Assembly: GCF_024721155.1 (NCBI RefSeq)
Contig: NZ_JAHVAP010000001.1
Coordinates: forward strand, 124,001-188,000
Direction of reading: 5' to 3'
Origin: Mucilaginibacter phenanthrenivorans
Lineage (GTDB): Bacteria; Bacteroidota; Bacteroidia; Sphingobacteriales; Sphingobacteriaceae
Length of the DNA: 64,000 nt
How positions within the stretch are numbered: the first letter of the stretch is position 1; each line of letters begins with the position of its first letter. Under the pieces are notes generated by a model. That model had not been told where the DNA came from. It searched no databases and worked only from the letters and a program-made list of their open reading frames with translations. Made by a program: the position numbers and the translations under genes. This document shows, piece after piece, positions 44,817 through 53,021 of the stretch.

Positions 44817-46166
44817 TTATATGTCTCTTGAAACAGCCATCGCGCTGTTTGTTCCGCCAAAACCGTAATTTAAACAAACAATCTGGTTAATCTCCTTAGC
44901 TACAACTTCCTGCGATATCAGGTGCCTGTAAGCAGCCGCAGGTTTATCTGAGCCCTGCCAACCTTCCTTCTTTTGAAAGGATTCTATTTCGGGGTTCAGC
45001 TCATCAGAGTTTATGCACGGTAACACTTTTTGGTTTTTAAGCATTAAGAGTGCTGTGATAAATTCAACCGAGCCGGCAGCCCCCAGCATGTGGCCAAACT
45101 GTGCCTTCGGCGCCGCAATATGGTAACCTTCCTCACCAATGGTGTCAACAACACTGATCAATTCCAGGATATCGCCAACAGGTGTGGCAGTGCCATGCAC
45201 CTTAACAACATCAGGCTTGATATTTCCTCCTGCCATCAGGCCTTTCCATAACCTTTTTTGGCCATCGTAAGATGGATAGAACATGTTGCCATCACCATCG
45301 GAATTGTTAAAATATTCATCAATAACACCAAGGATGTTTGCGCCACGGGCCTTTGCCATTTCGTATTCCTCCAGAGCAACTATACCTGCGCCGAATGAGC
45401 AAACAAAGCCATTTCTTTTTAAATCGAACGGGCGTGAGCTTTGTTCAGGTGTAAAGCCCTTGCTTAACACCTGCATGGCATCAAAACCAATAAAAGTCTC
45501 TAACGCGGTGCCTTCAACACCGCCGGTAATAGCGCGGTCCTGCAGGCCGAATTTTATCAAACGATAGGCATAGCCAATATTGCCTAAGCCGGTTGCGCAA
45601 GCAGATATGATGGACTCACAAACCCCTTTGTTTTTTATCAGGCACGATACGTTAGCAGCTTCACGGTATGACATGGCACGGTCGACAGTATGCGAGCCGG
45701 CCATCCGGGTTTTTTTGCCAAGCTCATAAAACGCGTGCCAGGCATGGCGAGATACTACGTTTCCGCCACCGCCTGAGGCTATTACCACGCCGGTTTGCTC
45801 CGACTCTGTTTCAGCAGTCGTCCAGCCGGCCATTTTGATGGATTCCAGTGCACCTAACATTGCCCATACGCAACCAAGATCAGCAGTTGCAAGGTTTAAA
45901 TCGGGAATACGACCAAGGTGATCGACATAAGTTTCAGGCCATTCGGTTTCAGGCACAGGGTGAATAGCTTCCAGGTTCATTTCAGGTTCTGTAATATAAC
46001 CTGCCACCATCGATCTGATCTGCTTTTCATAGGCCCGCGCCTTAGGCCATTCGCGGATTAAACTCTGGCTTGAGAATAATTTTCTATCAAAATCATCCAA
46101 ATCTGTACAGGTTGGAAAAGCCCCGCCCATACCAACAACTGCTACTTTTCTGCCTGTTACGTTCAT
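44817..46166 (-). CDS. Beta-ketoacyl-ACP synthase (FabF-like)
   Basis: The 449-residue protein has the thiolase fold with catalytic Cys190 (SACATG), His324 (KVHGTATPVGD) and His359 (AQFGHMLGAAGS), so the full C-H-H triad is present. The N-terminal GMGGAFPTCTDLDDF resembles PKS-type ketosynthases more than housekeeping FabF. It is longer than usual FabF (about 412) because of inserts near residues 40-90. It should catalyse chain elongation with the adjacent ACP. Confidence 0.88.
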   Translation of the reverse strand: MNVTGRKVAVVGMGGAFPTCTDLDDFDRKLFSSQSLIREWPKARAYEKQIRSMVAGYITEPEMNLEAIHPVPETEWPETYVDHLGRIPDLNLATADLGCVWAMLGALESIKMAGWTTAETESEQTGVVIASGGGGNVVSRHAWHAFYELGKKTRMAGSHTVDRAMSYREAANVSCLIKNKGVCESIISACATGLGNIGYAYRLIKFGLQDRAITGGVEGTALETFIGFDAMQVLSKGFTPEQSSRPFDLKRNGFVCSFGAGIVALEEYEMAKARGANILGVIDEYFNNSDGDGNMFYPSYDGQKRLWKGLMAGGNIKPDVVKVHGTATPVGDILELISVVDTIGEEGYHIAAPKAQFGHMLGAAGSVEFITALLMLKNQKVLPCINSDELNPEIESFQKKEGWQGSDKPAAAYRHLISQEVVAKEINQIVCLNYGFGGTNSAMAVSRDI

Positions 46167-46169
46167 ATA

Positions 46170-46445
46170 TTATTTATTTGCCGTGCGTTCCTTCACCATT
46201 ATTATCAGGTCGATAACGTCCTTAACTTTCGAGCCCATGCGGTCGATATCTTCGTCTTCAAATTCGATATCGAACTTTTGCTCAACCTTTGCTGCAATAT
46301 TGATCAGTTCGGTTGATGGTGTGCTCAGGTCCGTAAGAAAGTCGGTTTCTTCGGTAACGCCAACCAATCTCTCCGGATCAATAGTACGTACCGTTTTTAA
46401 AACTTCCAGTAAGCCGTCAAGTATCTCTTGTCTTTCGTTTTCCAT
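46170..46445 (-). CDS. Acyl carrier protein with atypical phosphopantetheine motif
   Basis: The 91-residue acidic protein aligns with ACPs: FLTDLSTPSTELINIAAKVEQKF covers helix II, with Ser44 at the expected attachment site, followed by EFEDEDIDRMGSKVKDVIDLI. The usual D-S-L is P-S-T here, an unusual variant. It sits between the KS gene (three bases) and the hotdog gene (overlapping by one or two bases), as expected of a working carrier. Confidence 0.8.
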   Translation of the reverse strand: MENERQEILDGLLEVLKTVRTIDPERLVGVTEETDFLTDLSTPSTELINIAAKVEQKFDIEFEDEDIDRMGSKVKDVIDLIIMVKERTANK

Positions 46446-46446
46446 A

Positions 46447-47043
46447 TTATGCTAATTTGTTAAATTGTTCTATTAAAATCGCCCTTCCGGTTATATCATG
46501 CAGTTCGGCTACCTTCACAAAATCTTTGCTAATATCATACTTTAATAATCTTTCTTCGGTAAAGTCACTAAAATATTCATCCAGATCTAATCCCTTTGGC
46601 ACCCGATAAATACGGCCATCACAAACCATTTGCCGCCATTTGTAAAAGGTAATATTGCCAATGCTGATAAAGGTATCGCCCAGCTCAAGATAATTCTGAA
46701 AGTTAACGTTTCCAATACTGATAAATGCAGGGACAAATTTATCCCGCAACACATCCGGCAGGCAATTTTGCTTGCGGCATTCTGAAAATGTAGCGCACGA
46801 AACAATGGTTGCCTGCGCAAATGCTTCCACCTGGTCCACACCACGAAATACGCCGAAATGGTCCTCCACATCCCTTTCGGTTGGCGAATAGCTGGCTACT
46901 ATCCCCTTAGCAGGCGAATGCCAATGATAATTGTGCACCAATCTTTTTGTTGGGCCATGCAGCAATAGCTTTGAGGGATCTACTCCAACCAGGTTGCCGT
47001 GTTGAAGAATTTCGAAATAAGCCGCCCTTTCTTCTTCTGTCAT
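46447..47043 (-). CDS. Hotdog-fold (FabZ/FabA-like) protein
   Basis: The 198-residue protein has a FabZ-like centre, with ERDVEDHFGVFRGVDQVEAFAQATIVS matching the His-Phe-Pro-Gly-x-P-x-x-P-G / E-x-x-x-Q pattern of dehydratases, though the Pro-Gly positions are changed. It would act as the 3-hydroxyacyl-ACP dehydratase. It overlaps the FabG gene by four bases. The N-terminal 45 residues and the extra C-terminal helix are longer than in FabZ. Confidence 0.65.
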   Translation of the reverse strand: MTEEERAAYFEILQHGNLVGVDPSKLLLHGPTKRLVHNYHWHSPAKGIVASYSPTERDVEDHFGVFRGVDQVEAFAQATIVSCATFSECRKQNCLPDVLRDKFVPAFISIGNVNFQNYLELGDTFISIGNITFYKWRQMVCDGRIYRVPKGLDLDEYFSDFTEERLLKYDISKDFVKVAELHDITGRAILIEQFNKLA

Positions 47044-47759
47044 ATTAAGCCGCCGTTGATGTGGATATTTGTTCCGTTAATGTATGATGCCTTTTCTGAA
47101 AGCAGGAATTCAATCGTATCCGCCACATCATCAACCTTTCCAAACCTTTTAGCTGGAATCATATTAAAATATTTCTGTTTTATTGCTTCCGGAATTCCGG
47201 CTGTCATGTCTGTTTCAATAAAACCAGGGGATACACTTAATACCCTGATTTTATGTTCAGTATTAGTGGCGGCAGCCTCTTGCGCCAATGATCTTGACAA
47301 TGCAGCTAACCCCGCTTTTGTAGCGGCATAAACAGATTGAAATGCATTGCCACTTTCGCCAACTACTGAACTGATATTTATAATTACGCCCTCTTGTGTA
47401 AGGCTAAAGATCTTCATCGCTGTTTTACAGATCAGGATAGGAGCCTTAAGGTTTACATTCAGCATGGCATCAATTTCCTTTTCAGGCTGGTAGTTAAGCG
47501 GCTTGTCGTAGGTAACGCCTGCATTATTTATCACCCCATACAGGTCGCCGTGCTCTTTTTTTAGTTGTTTACAAAAGCTATTTATAGCATCGGCATCCGA
47601 AAAATCGGCGCATAAAATATGACTGCCAGGAATTATTTCAGTAAAGCTCTCCGGCTTCGATGCGTGTAATATTAAAGTGTATTCGCCTGCTAACTTTTTT
47701 GAAATGGCCAATCCAAGCCCCTTACTAGCCCCGGTAATTAATATCTTTTTTTTCTCCAT
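47040..47759 (-). CDS. 3-Oxoacyl-ACP reductase (FabG-like SDR)
   Basis: From ATG 47759 the product has 239 residues: MEKKKILITGASKGLGLAIS (TGxxxGxG), NNAG at VINNAGVTYDKP, catalytic Ser in IINISSVVGESG and YAATKAGLAALSRSL (Y-x3-K). The frame extends 12 codons further but the NAD-fold start fits 47759. It reduces the beta-keto intermediate to the hydroxyacyl form and is the first gene of the eight-gene run; the divergent phosphodiesterase gene begins about 200 nt away. Confidence 0.87.
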   Translation of the reverse strand: MEKKKILITGASKGLGLAISKKLAGEYTLILHASKPESFTEIIPGSHILCADFSDADAINSFCKQLKKEHGDLYGVINNAGVTYDKPLNYQPEKEIDAMLNVNLKAPILICKTAMKIFSLTQEGVIINISSVVGESGNAFQSVYAATKAGLAALSRSLAQEAAATNTEHKIRVLSVSPGFIETDMTAGIPEAIKQKYFNMIPAKRFGKVDDVADTIEFLLSEKASYINGTNIHINGGLI

Positions 47760-47966
47760 TAGGTTTGGCGACGATCCAATTAATATTTGCTGCAATATAA
47801 TAAATAAAAATAAAGTGATTAATGCTTATTGGTGTAGATCGACTTTGAACGATACTTTCGAGGGGACTGACACATTAAATCAATTCGGCTGCAAACATGT
47901 TAAATTATAATAATAATTTAGGCATCCTATTTTAATAAATTCAGTAATAGATATCCATAACCAGGT

Positions 47967-48923
47967 ATGTTACGCAAATGTCTCATAATAAACGCTTTGA
48001 TTTTCCTGATGTTGCCGTTTGTGGGCCTTTCGCAAGGCAACAAATCCTTCAAAATAATTCCCCTGGGTATCAAGGGCGGCATAGACGAAAGCAATTTGTC
48101 GGCCTATATGGTCGCCCCGGCAGGCAGTGACAATTACATTTGCCTTGATGCGGGCACGCTGCATTATGGGATAGAAAAGGCCATCGCCAATAAAGTGTTT
48201 TATATTCCGGCGGAGCAGGTGTTGAAAAAGTATATCAAAGGTTATTTTATTTCGCATGCACATTTGGATCACGTTGCCGGGTTGATAATTAATTCACCGG
48301 ATGATTCGACCAAATCCATCTATGGCTTATCGAGTTGTTTGGAAACTATAAAAACCCATTATTTTACATGGGAGAGTTGGGCCAACTTTGCTGATGAGGG
48401 CGAGGCGCCGCAAATAAAGAAATACCATTACCAGGTGTTAACGCCAGATAGTGTTTTGGCTATCAAAAACACGGAAATGAGTGTTCGCGCCTTTCCGCTT
48501 AGCCACTCAAACTTACAAAGCACAGCTTTTTTAGTAAAGAGTGGTGGGGCCTATATTTTATATTTAGGTGATGTGGGGCCTGATGAAATAGAAAAAAGCC
48601 ATAGCCTGCATTTACTATGGGAAGCAATATCACCGCTGGTTAAGAGCAAGCAATTAAAAGCAATAATGATAGAGACTTCGTTTCCTAACGAACAACCTGA
48701 CAAAACACTATTTGGTCACTTAACCCCGAATTGGCTGATGAGGGAGATGGACGATCTTGCTATGCTAACCGGCAGCGATACTTTAAATGGATTCAATTTG
48801 GTGATCACGCACGTTAAGCCACCACAAGATAATATCAACAAACTTAAAGCGCAGTTGAGAAAACAAAATGAGTTAAAGCTTAATTTAATTTTTCCGGAGC
48901 AGGGGAGGGAGATTGATTTATAG
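47967..48923 (+). CDS. Class II 3',5'-cyclic-nucleotide phosphodiesterase (MBL fold), exported
   Basis: The 318-residue protein has a signal peptide (MLRKCLIINALIFLMLPFVGLSQ) and the class II phosphodiesterase motif ISHAHLDHVAGLIINSPDD, binding two metals, followed by PLSHSN and LYLGDVGPDE metal ligands and a late LVITHVKPP segment. It would hydrolyse cAMP or another cyclic nucleotide in the periplasm. The DUF488 gene overlaps closely downstream. Substrate is family-based. Confidence 0.87.
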   Translation: MLRKCLIINALIFLMLPFVGLSQGNKSFKIIPLGIKGGIDESNLSAYMVAPAGSDNYICLDAGTLHYGIEKAIANKVFYIPAEQVLKKYIKGYFISHAHLDHVAGLIINSPDDSTKSIYGLSSCLETIKTHYFTWESWANFADEGEAPQIKKYHYQVLTPDSVLAIKNTEMSVRAFPLSHSNLQSTAFLVKSGGAYILYLGDVGPDEIEKSHSLHLLWEAISPLVKSKQLKAIMIETSFPNEQPDKTLFGHLTPNWLMREMDDLAMLTGSDTLNGFNLVITHVKPPQDNINKLKAQLRKQNELKLNLIFPEQGREIDL

Positions 48924-48966
48924 TGGCCGGATCTTAGAAAAACAATGCAATGAAATAAGGCGCCCT

Positions 48967-49317
48967 ATGGAAAATATTGCAATCAAACGTATTTACGAAC
49001 CGGCGGCGGTTACCGATGGCTATCGTATTCTGGTAGACCGCTTGTGGCCAAGAGGAATGAAAAAGGAAGATGCCGGAATTGATAAGTGGATGAAAGCTAT
49101 TGCTCCATCGGATGCTTTAAGGAAGTGGTATCACCAGGATATTAGCGAATGGGACGTGTTTCGGCATAAATACTTATTGGAGCTAAAGGAGAATCCTGCT
49201 GTGAGCGAATTTTTGTCCCTGATAAAGGATCATGAAACAGTAACCCTGCTATACGCGGCGCGTAATGAACATCAAAATCATGCATTGGTTTTGTGCGAGT
49301 TTTTGCAGACATCATAA
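48967..49317 (+). CDS. DUF488-family protein (YeaO-like)
   Basis: The 116-residue protein (ATG 48967) carries the DUF488 signature RILVDRLWPRGMKKEDAGIDKWMKAIAPS and DISEWDVFRHKYLLEL, and ends TLLYAARNEHQNHALVLCEFL. These proteins are short, cytoplasmic and of unknown activity, sometimes linked to DNA damage or uroporphyrin-III metabolism. The frame continues upstream to 48913 but overlaps the phosphodiesterase gene there; 48967 gives the family's normal length. Confidence 0.85.
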   Translation: MENIAIKRIYEPAAVTDGYRILVDRLWPRGMKKEDAGIDKWMKAIAPSDALRKWYHQDISEWDVFRHKYLLELKENPAVSEFLSLIKDHETVTLLYAARNEHQNHALVLCEFLQTS

Positions 49318-49705
49318 TGTTCTTCTGGCTGAAACTCAAATGATCTACATTTTCATTAAAATAATCTATTAATTCTATAGGAATTATATATTAATATATT
49401 ACATTTGCAACAGGCAAAATGCCGATAGCATTGTGAATATTAAGTTAATCCATATCCCATCTCTTCTTTATCCGTATTATAATAATATGCGAATGTGTTG
49501 TTGCTGTTAAACAAATCTGTTTCTACAAGATTCTTTCACAATTAAACACCAACACATACAATAATGCAATTAGTTTTTCCGATTCAAATACAGTTTAGCT
49601 TTTTTCCTGGCAGGTTTTTAAAGCCTCAATACGGCCTTGTTTATTGTTGTCGCTAATGATCAGCTATTTTAAATGAACAATAATAAACAACTAAAAAATA
49701 CAACT
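49318..49705. other. Intergenic region, AT-rich, no gene
   Basis: About 390 bases without a supported gene. A TACATTTG at 49400-49407 fits the Bacteroidota -7 element and could drive the downstream peroxiredoxin-like gene with a long leader, but no clear -33 partner is seen. A 30-codon frame at 49564 shows nothing recognisable. Confidence 0.4.
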
Positions 49706-50347
49706 ATGTCATCCTCACTAAATAAATACCCGCATTTTGAACTCCTGGAGATAGAGCCGGAACTCAACCTTAAATTCAAAAAATATAAAGCATTGAGCCC
49801 TTTAAGAAAAGGAGATGTTGCACCTGCGCTAACATTTGCCAATGATTTTAACGCATGGCGCCAGTTTTTAAATGGGGCAGGGAATAATATTCATTTGTCG
49901 GCAAGGCAGTTGTTGAGCAAGCCGCTGGTTATTAGCTTTTACTCACACCACTGGAAAAACGAGGGACTTGATTTTATTACCAGGCTAAGTGAAATAAACA
50001 CCGGGATAAAAGCCAATGGAGGTAATCATCTTGTTATTACCGAGGGCCGCAGCTCCGAACTGGAAAAGGCTGCATGGGACAACAATTTAACGCTGAATTT
50101 TTATTTTGACGCAACGGGTAAGCTTGCTGAAGCTTTTGGAGTATTTGATGTAAATAGCCCTGTTTGGGAACGCTTTTCAGGCATTGATGCACACGTACCC
50201 TTTCTTGCCAACTTTGTAGTAACGCCGTACAACCAGGTTGTATTCAGTCACAGCAATTGGAACGCTGACCAACCTTTGCAAACCGGTGAGTTGCTGGATG
50301 CAGTTTACAAGGCAAGCGTGGACCTTAATGCTCGTAAATCTGCGTGA
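49706..50347 (+). CDS. Cysteine-less peroxiredoxin-fold (AhpC/TSA-like) protein
   Basis: The 213-residue protein (ATG 49706, preceded by an A-rich leader; ATG 49673 also in frame) follows the AhpC/TSA layout: KGDVAPALTFANDFN, LVISFYSHHWKNEGLDFITRLSEI, NHLVITEGRSSELEKAAWDNNLTLNFYFDATGKLAEAFGV and AHVPFLANFVVTPYNQVVF. At the peroxidatic position a normal W-C-P-x-C is replaced by W-K-N-E-G, and the whole chain contains no cysteine. It therefore cannot act as a thiol peroxidase. Possibly a structural or binding derivative. The downstream DUF4395 gene has a CxxC. Confidence 0.7.
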   Translation: MSSSLNKYPHFELLEIEPELNLKFKKYKALSPLRKGDVAPALTFANDFNAWRQFLNGAGNNIHLSARQLLSKPLVISFYSHHWKNEGLDFITRLSEINTGIKANGGNHLVITEGRSSELEKAAWDNNLTLNFYFDATGKLAEAFGVFDVNSPVWERFSGIDAHVPFLANFVVTPYNQVVFSHSNWNADQPLQTGELLDAVYKASVDLNARKSA

Positions 50348-50494
50348 TAATTTAATAATTAAGGGAAAACGAGGATGGCGGTAATCTTTTAGTGGTTGAG
50401 TAAAGGTATTGAAGAGCCAGCTTTTAAGTTTCGCCATTCAAGAAAAATTGACCTTGCCTATTTTAGATACCTTTGGCTGGAGAGTTAGAAATAT

Positions 50495-50944
50495 ATGAGC
50501 AATAATTTAGAATGCCCTATAGATAATATAAGCGTCAACGAAAATAAAGTAAGGATAGTCGCTTTTTTTGTGCTGTTATTAACAGTGGTTTTCGTAGTAA
50601 CTAATAGCTGGCTATTTGCGGCATTGCTTTTTGCCGATTTTGCCCTACGCTCTTTTAACTTCAACAAATATAGTCCGTTGGGAATTCTGAGCGACACGGT
50701 AGTAAAACAGCTGAAGATAAAAAATAAACCAACCGATCGGGCGCCAAAAAGATTTGCGGCCTTGGTTGGTCTTCTCTTTTCGGGATTTATACTAGTGGCT
50801 GTAGTTTTGCAATTAACGCTTATATCACAAATAGCAGCAGGAATATTGATAATATTTGCGGCGCTGGAATCATTTTTTGGGTTCTGCGCGGGGTGCTATG
50901 CTTATGGGCTGTTTAAACTTACGAAGCTTTCAAAAACTTCGTAA
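50495..50944 (+). CDS. DUF4395 membrane protein
   Basis: The 149-residue protein begins with CPIDNISVNENKVRIVAFFVLLL and has two pairs of membrane helices. The motif FGFCAGCYAYGL (CxxC) lies at the end of the fourth helix. DUF4395 proteins are often found next to thioredoxin-like or rhodanese proteins, suggesting membrane thiol chemistry. The gene's last codons form the left and right arms of a terminator shared with the convergent gene. Confidence 0.8.
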   Translation: MSNNLECPIDNISVNENKVRIVAFFVLLLTVVFVVTNSWLFAALLFADFALRSFNFNKYSPLGILSDTVVKQLKIKNKPTDRAPKRFAALVGLLFSGFILVAVVLQLTLISQIAAGILIIFAALESFFGFCAGCYAYGLFKLTKLSKTS

Positions 50945-50950
50945 GTTTAA
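50913..50950. terminator. Bidirectional terminator overlapping the DUF4395 gene end
   Basis: A perfect 14-bp inverted repeat (TTAAACTTACGAAG / CTTCGTAAGTTTAA) with a 10-nt loop spans the last codons and stop of the DUF4395 gene, immediately before the stop of the convergent H1-like gene (50958). The terminator is thus part of the coding sequence. Confidence 0.7.
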
Positions 50951-50957
50951 CATTAAA

Positions 50958-51383
50958 TTATTTGCTTGTTTTTTTAACAGCGGGTTTTGCAGCCTCTTTT
51001 TTTACTGCAACTGGTTTTACAGGGCTTTCTTTTTTTACTTCAACAGTTTTTACCGGAGTTTCCCTTTTTGCTGGTGCTAGCGTAGCCACTACCTCTTTTT
51101 TATCGGTAGCTGCAACTTTTGGAGTTTTAACCGCTTTAATAGCAGGAGCAGCCTTAACTTCTTTAATTTTTGGCGCTTTGGCTACCTTTACGGCTTCAGC
51201 GGGTTTTGCCAGCTTCTTTGCCAGGTTTTTTGCGGCCTTTTCAATTTCCTTCTCAATTTTTTTCGAGGTGTGACCAAGTTTGGCGGCAAACGCCTTTAAT
51301 TCGGTCATTAAACTTGCCTTGATGGTTTTCTTAGCAGTTTCCTTTTCTTCTTTTACTAACGGTGTCGTGCTTTCTTTTTTCAT
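50958..51383 (-). CDS. Lysine/alanine-rich histone H1-like protein
   Basis: The 141-residue protein is dominated by Lys, Ala, Pro, Val, Glu and Thr. An N-terminal amphipathic part (about residues 15-60, KKTIKASLMTELKAFAAKLG...) is followed by a repetitive tail of KAPKIKEVKAAP and VKKESPVKPVAVKKEA type, ending AKPAVKKTSK. This is like eukaryotic histone H1 tails and bacterial Hc1/AlgP-like proteins. A DNA-condensing or nucleoid role is likely but inferred from composition. No signal peptide. Confidence 0.7.
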   Translation of the reverse strand: MKKESTTPLVKEEKETAKKTIKASLMTELKAFAAKLGHTSKKIEKEIEKAAKNLAKKLAKPAEAVKVAKAPKIKEVKAAPAIKAVKTPKVAATDKKEVVATLAPAKRETPVKTVEVKKESPVKPVAVKKEAAKPAVKKTSK

Positions 51384-51973
51384 GGTTTACGGATTGCTGC
51401 AAAGATAAGTTATTATAAAGTTACATCAATGTTATCATTATGTTAACTATTGGAATTGAGATTAATATTAATTTATCAATGTGTTAGTAATGAGGTAGTT
51501 TAATTATTGCTTAGATAGGAATGCTGTACACATGTTAAATTATTGTTATGAGCTATCTGTTTGAGAACGGCGCTTTATCGAATTTGTAGGTACACATTGG
51601 TCCGGGATGCTTTGATAAGGGCCAATATCTCGTAAGAAAAGAGAAAGCAGATAAATTTTTCGCCGGGCTTAACGTACTTGAACTAACTTTTAAAGAGTTT
51701 CCGATTGATTTTTTAAGAAAATACTGGGTTCTGTACAGGAAAAGTAGGTGTTTGGGTAATTTTCCTCTTTTTGAAATTTAAACATTGCACTTTTAGATAT
51801 AATTATAAACCTAAACCTTATCACAATTGGCAGGCAGTTCGTCTGGCCAGGCATAAGATCCCTCTCCCCAAAATCCACTATTTTCTCCTAATCAACAAAC
51901 GCAATTTTTGTAGAAATATACGCACAGACAATTCGTCAAGAAGGGTATGACAATTTGATATTATGTATAGGAA
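51384..51973. other. Long intergenic region containing a gene remnant
   Basis: About 590 bases without an intact gene. The middle part holds a decayed reading frame (51548-51781, separate entry). The rest is AT-rich and featureless to me, though the region upstream of the histone-like gene should contain its promoter. Confidence 0.5.
51548..51781 (+). pseudogene. Degraded gene fragment with internal stop
   Basis: ATG 51548 starts a frame of 13 codons to TAG 51587-51589, after which the same frame stays open for 63 more codons to TAA 51779-51781. The later stretch (HIGPGCFDKGQYLVRKEKAD, then KFFAGLNVLELTFKEFPIDF and a LRKYWVLYRKS end) is protein-like in composition and resembles the C-terminal end of a small methyltransferase-type domain. 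I read it as a remnant of a lost gene; the family is a guess. Confidence 0.35.
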
Positions 51974-52717
51974 TTAGTTTCTCCTGGAAGTTTTTAGTAA
52001 TTTATTTGACATATAGGCAGAGAAGTCGGCTTTATAGCTTTCGCCAATTGTAAAGCTCAGGTTATTGTTCATTTTTATCATGTTACCCTCAATGTAATTG
52101 ATAAAGTCGGTTGAAATGATAAATGCCCTGTGAAATTGCCTGAATTCATTATGTGGCCTCAGGATCTCCATAATGTCCTTGATGGTAAGGTAGGCAACAA
52201 GTGTTTTATTGGTAACAAGGTATATTTTTATATAGTTGTGCAGGCTTTCAAAGGCCACAACGTCCTTGTAACGTACTTTTACTATCCGCAGGTCTTCCTC
52301 CTTGTTCTTCACCATGAAGTAGTCCTCCTCGTTTGTTACTTCTGCAGCTCTGGCAGTTTCCCCATCAGGGAATAACCGGTTAATGGTTGACGAAAATTTT
52401 GCAAAGGAGTAAGGCTTTAGCAGATAAGCGTCACCCTCGGCTTCGAAGGCGTCAAATGCATATTTTGAGTGAGATGTGGTGAAAATTAGCTTCTTTGTTT
52501 TTGAACGTATGACCTTTGCCAGTTCAATCCCCGACAAAAACGGCATATCAATATCCATAAAAAGCAGATCAACGGGTGTTTCTGAGGTAATACCTTCCAA
52601 TGCCTCCTTTGGATTTGTGTAAATTGCCACAACTTCCAATCTTGGCACCAGCTCTATATACTTTACCAAAGCCTCAACAGAAAATTGTTCGTCGTCTATT
52701 ATGATACATTTCAACAT
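51974..52717 (-). CDS. LytTR-family response regulator (1)
   Basis: The 247-residue protein has an N-terminal receiver domain (IIIDDE at the start, Asp55 in LLFMDIDMP, Lys in AYLLKPYS) and a C-terminal LytTR DNA-binding domain (about 130-245, with VKVRYKDVVAFESLHNYIKIYL and FRQFHRAFIIST). It would bind direct-repeat sites near target promoters when phosphorylated by a LytS-type kinase. It is divergent from a second LytTR regulator (53022), 304 bases away, and clearly paralogous to it. Likely part of the same signalling circuit as the LytS kinase at 53997. Confidence 0.93.
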   Translation of the reverse strand: MLKCIIIDDEQFSVEALVKYIELVPRLEVVAIYTNPKEALEGITSETPVDLLFMDIDMPFLSGIELAKVIRSKTKKLIFTTSHSKYAFDAFEAEGDAYLLKPYSFAKFSSTINRLFPDGETARAAEVTNEEDYFMVKNKEEDLRIVKVRYKDVVAFESLHNYIKIYLVTNKTLVAYLTIKDIMEILRPHNEFRQFHRAFIISTDFINYIEGNMIKMNNNLSFTIGESYKADFSAYMSNKLLKTSRRN

Positions 52718-53021
52718 ATAGGTTCAAATATAATTATCTGGAAATTTAAACAGGTATTTGATTTTCCAAACAAGGTAAGCAATACTTTATTTTTCATAGG
52801 GATGTATTCCCAGGTATTATAAACGTTGCTAATTTAGCTTTATTGACAGGTTAACCTTTATTTTTTACCCCAAATGGCTGGTTTTCTACATAAACGGGTT
52901 TTTATTCTTAATCACGTATGCTAATTGATGGTTTATTATTTGTAATAGCAGAAAACAATTGTTATAATAAAGGTTGTATTTGAAATGATAAATTAAGCAG
53001 GGATATCTAAGGGTTGTTTTT
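52718..53021. other. Divergent intergenic region between two LytTR regulators
   Basis: 304 AT-rich bases with no coding frame of note. It must hold promoters for both regulators. A TTTG at 52979-52982 is a possible -33 element for the rightward gene but no proper -7 TAnnTTTG is at the right spacing. No LytTR direct repeat could be assigned by eye. Confidence 0.4.

Noticed and set aside
50177..50437. 86-codon minus-strand frame over the end of the peroxiredoxin-like gene
   Set aside because: It is antisense to a well-supported gene and extends into a terminator-like spacer without any recognisable motif.
51690..51878. 62-codon minus-strand frame in the 590-base gap
   Set aside because: It runs antisense across the more protein-like remnant (51548-51781) and has random-looking composition.
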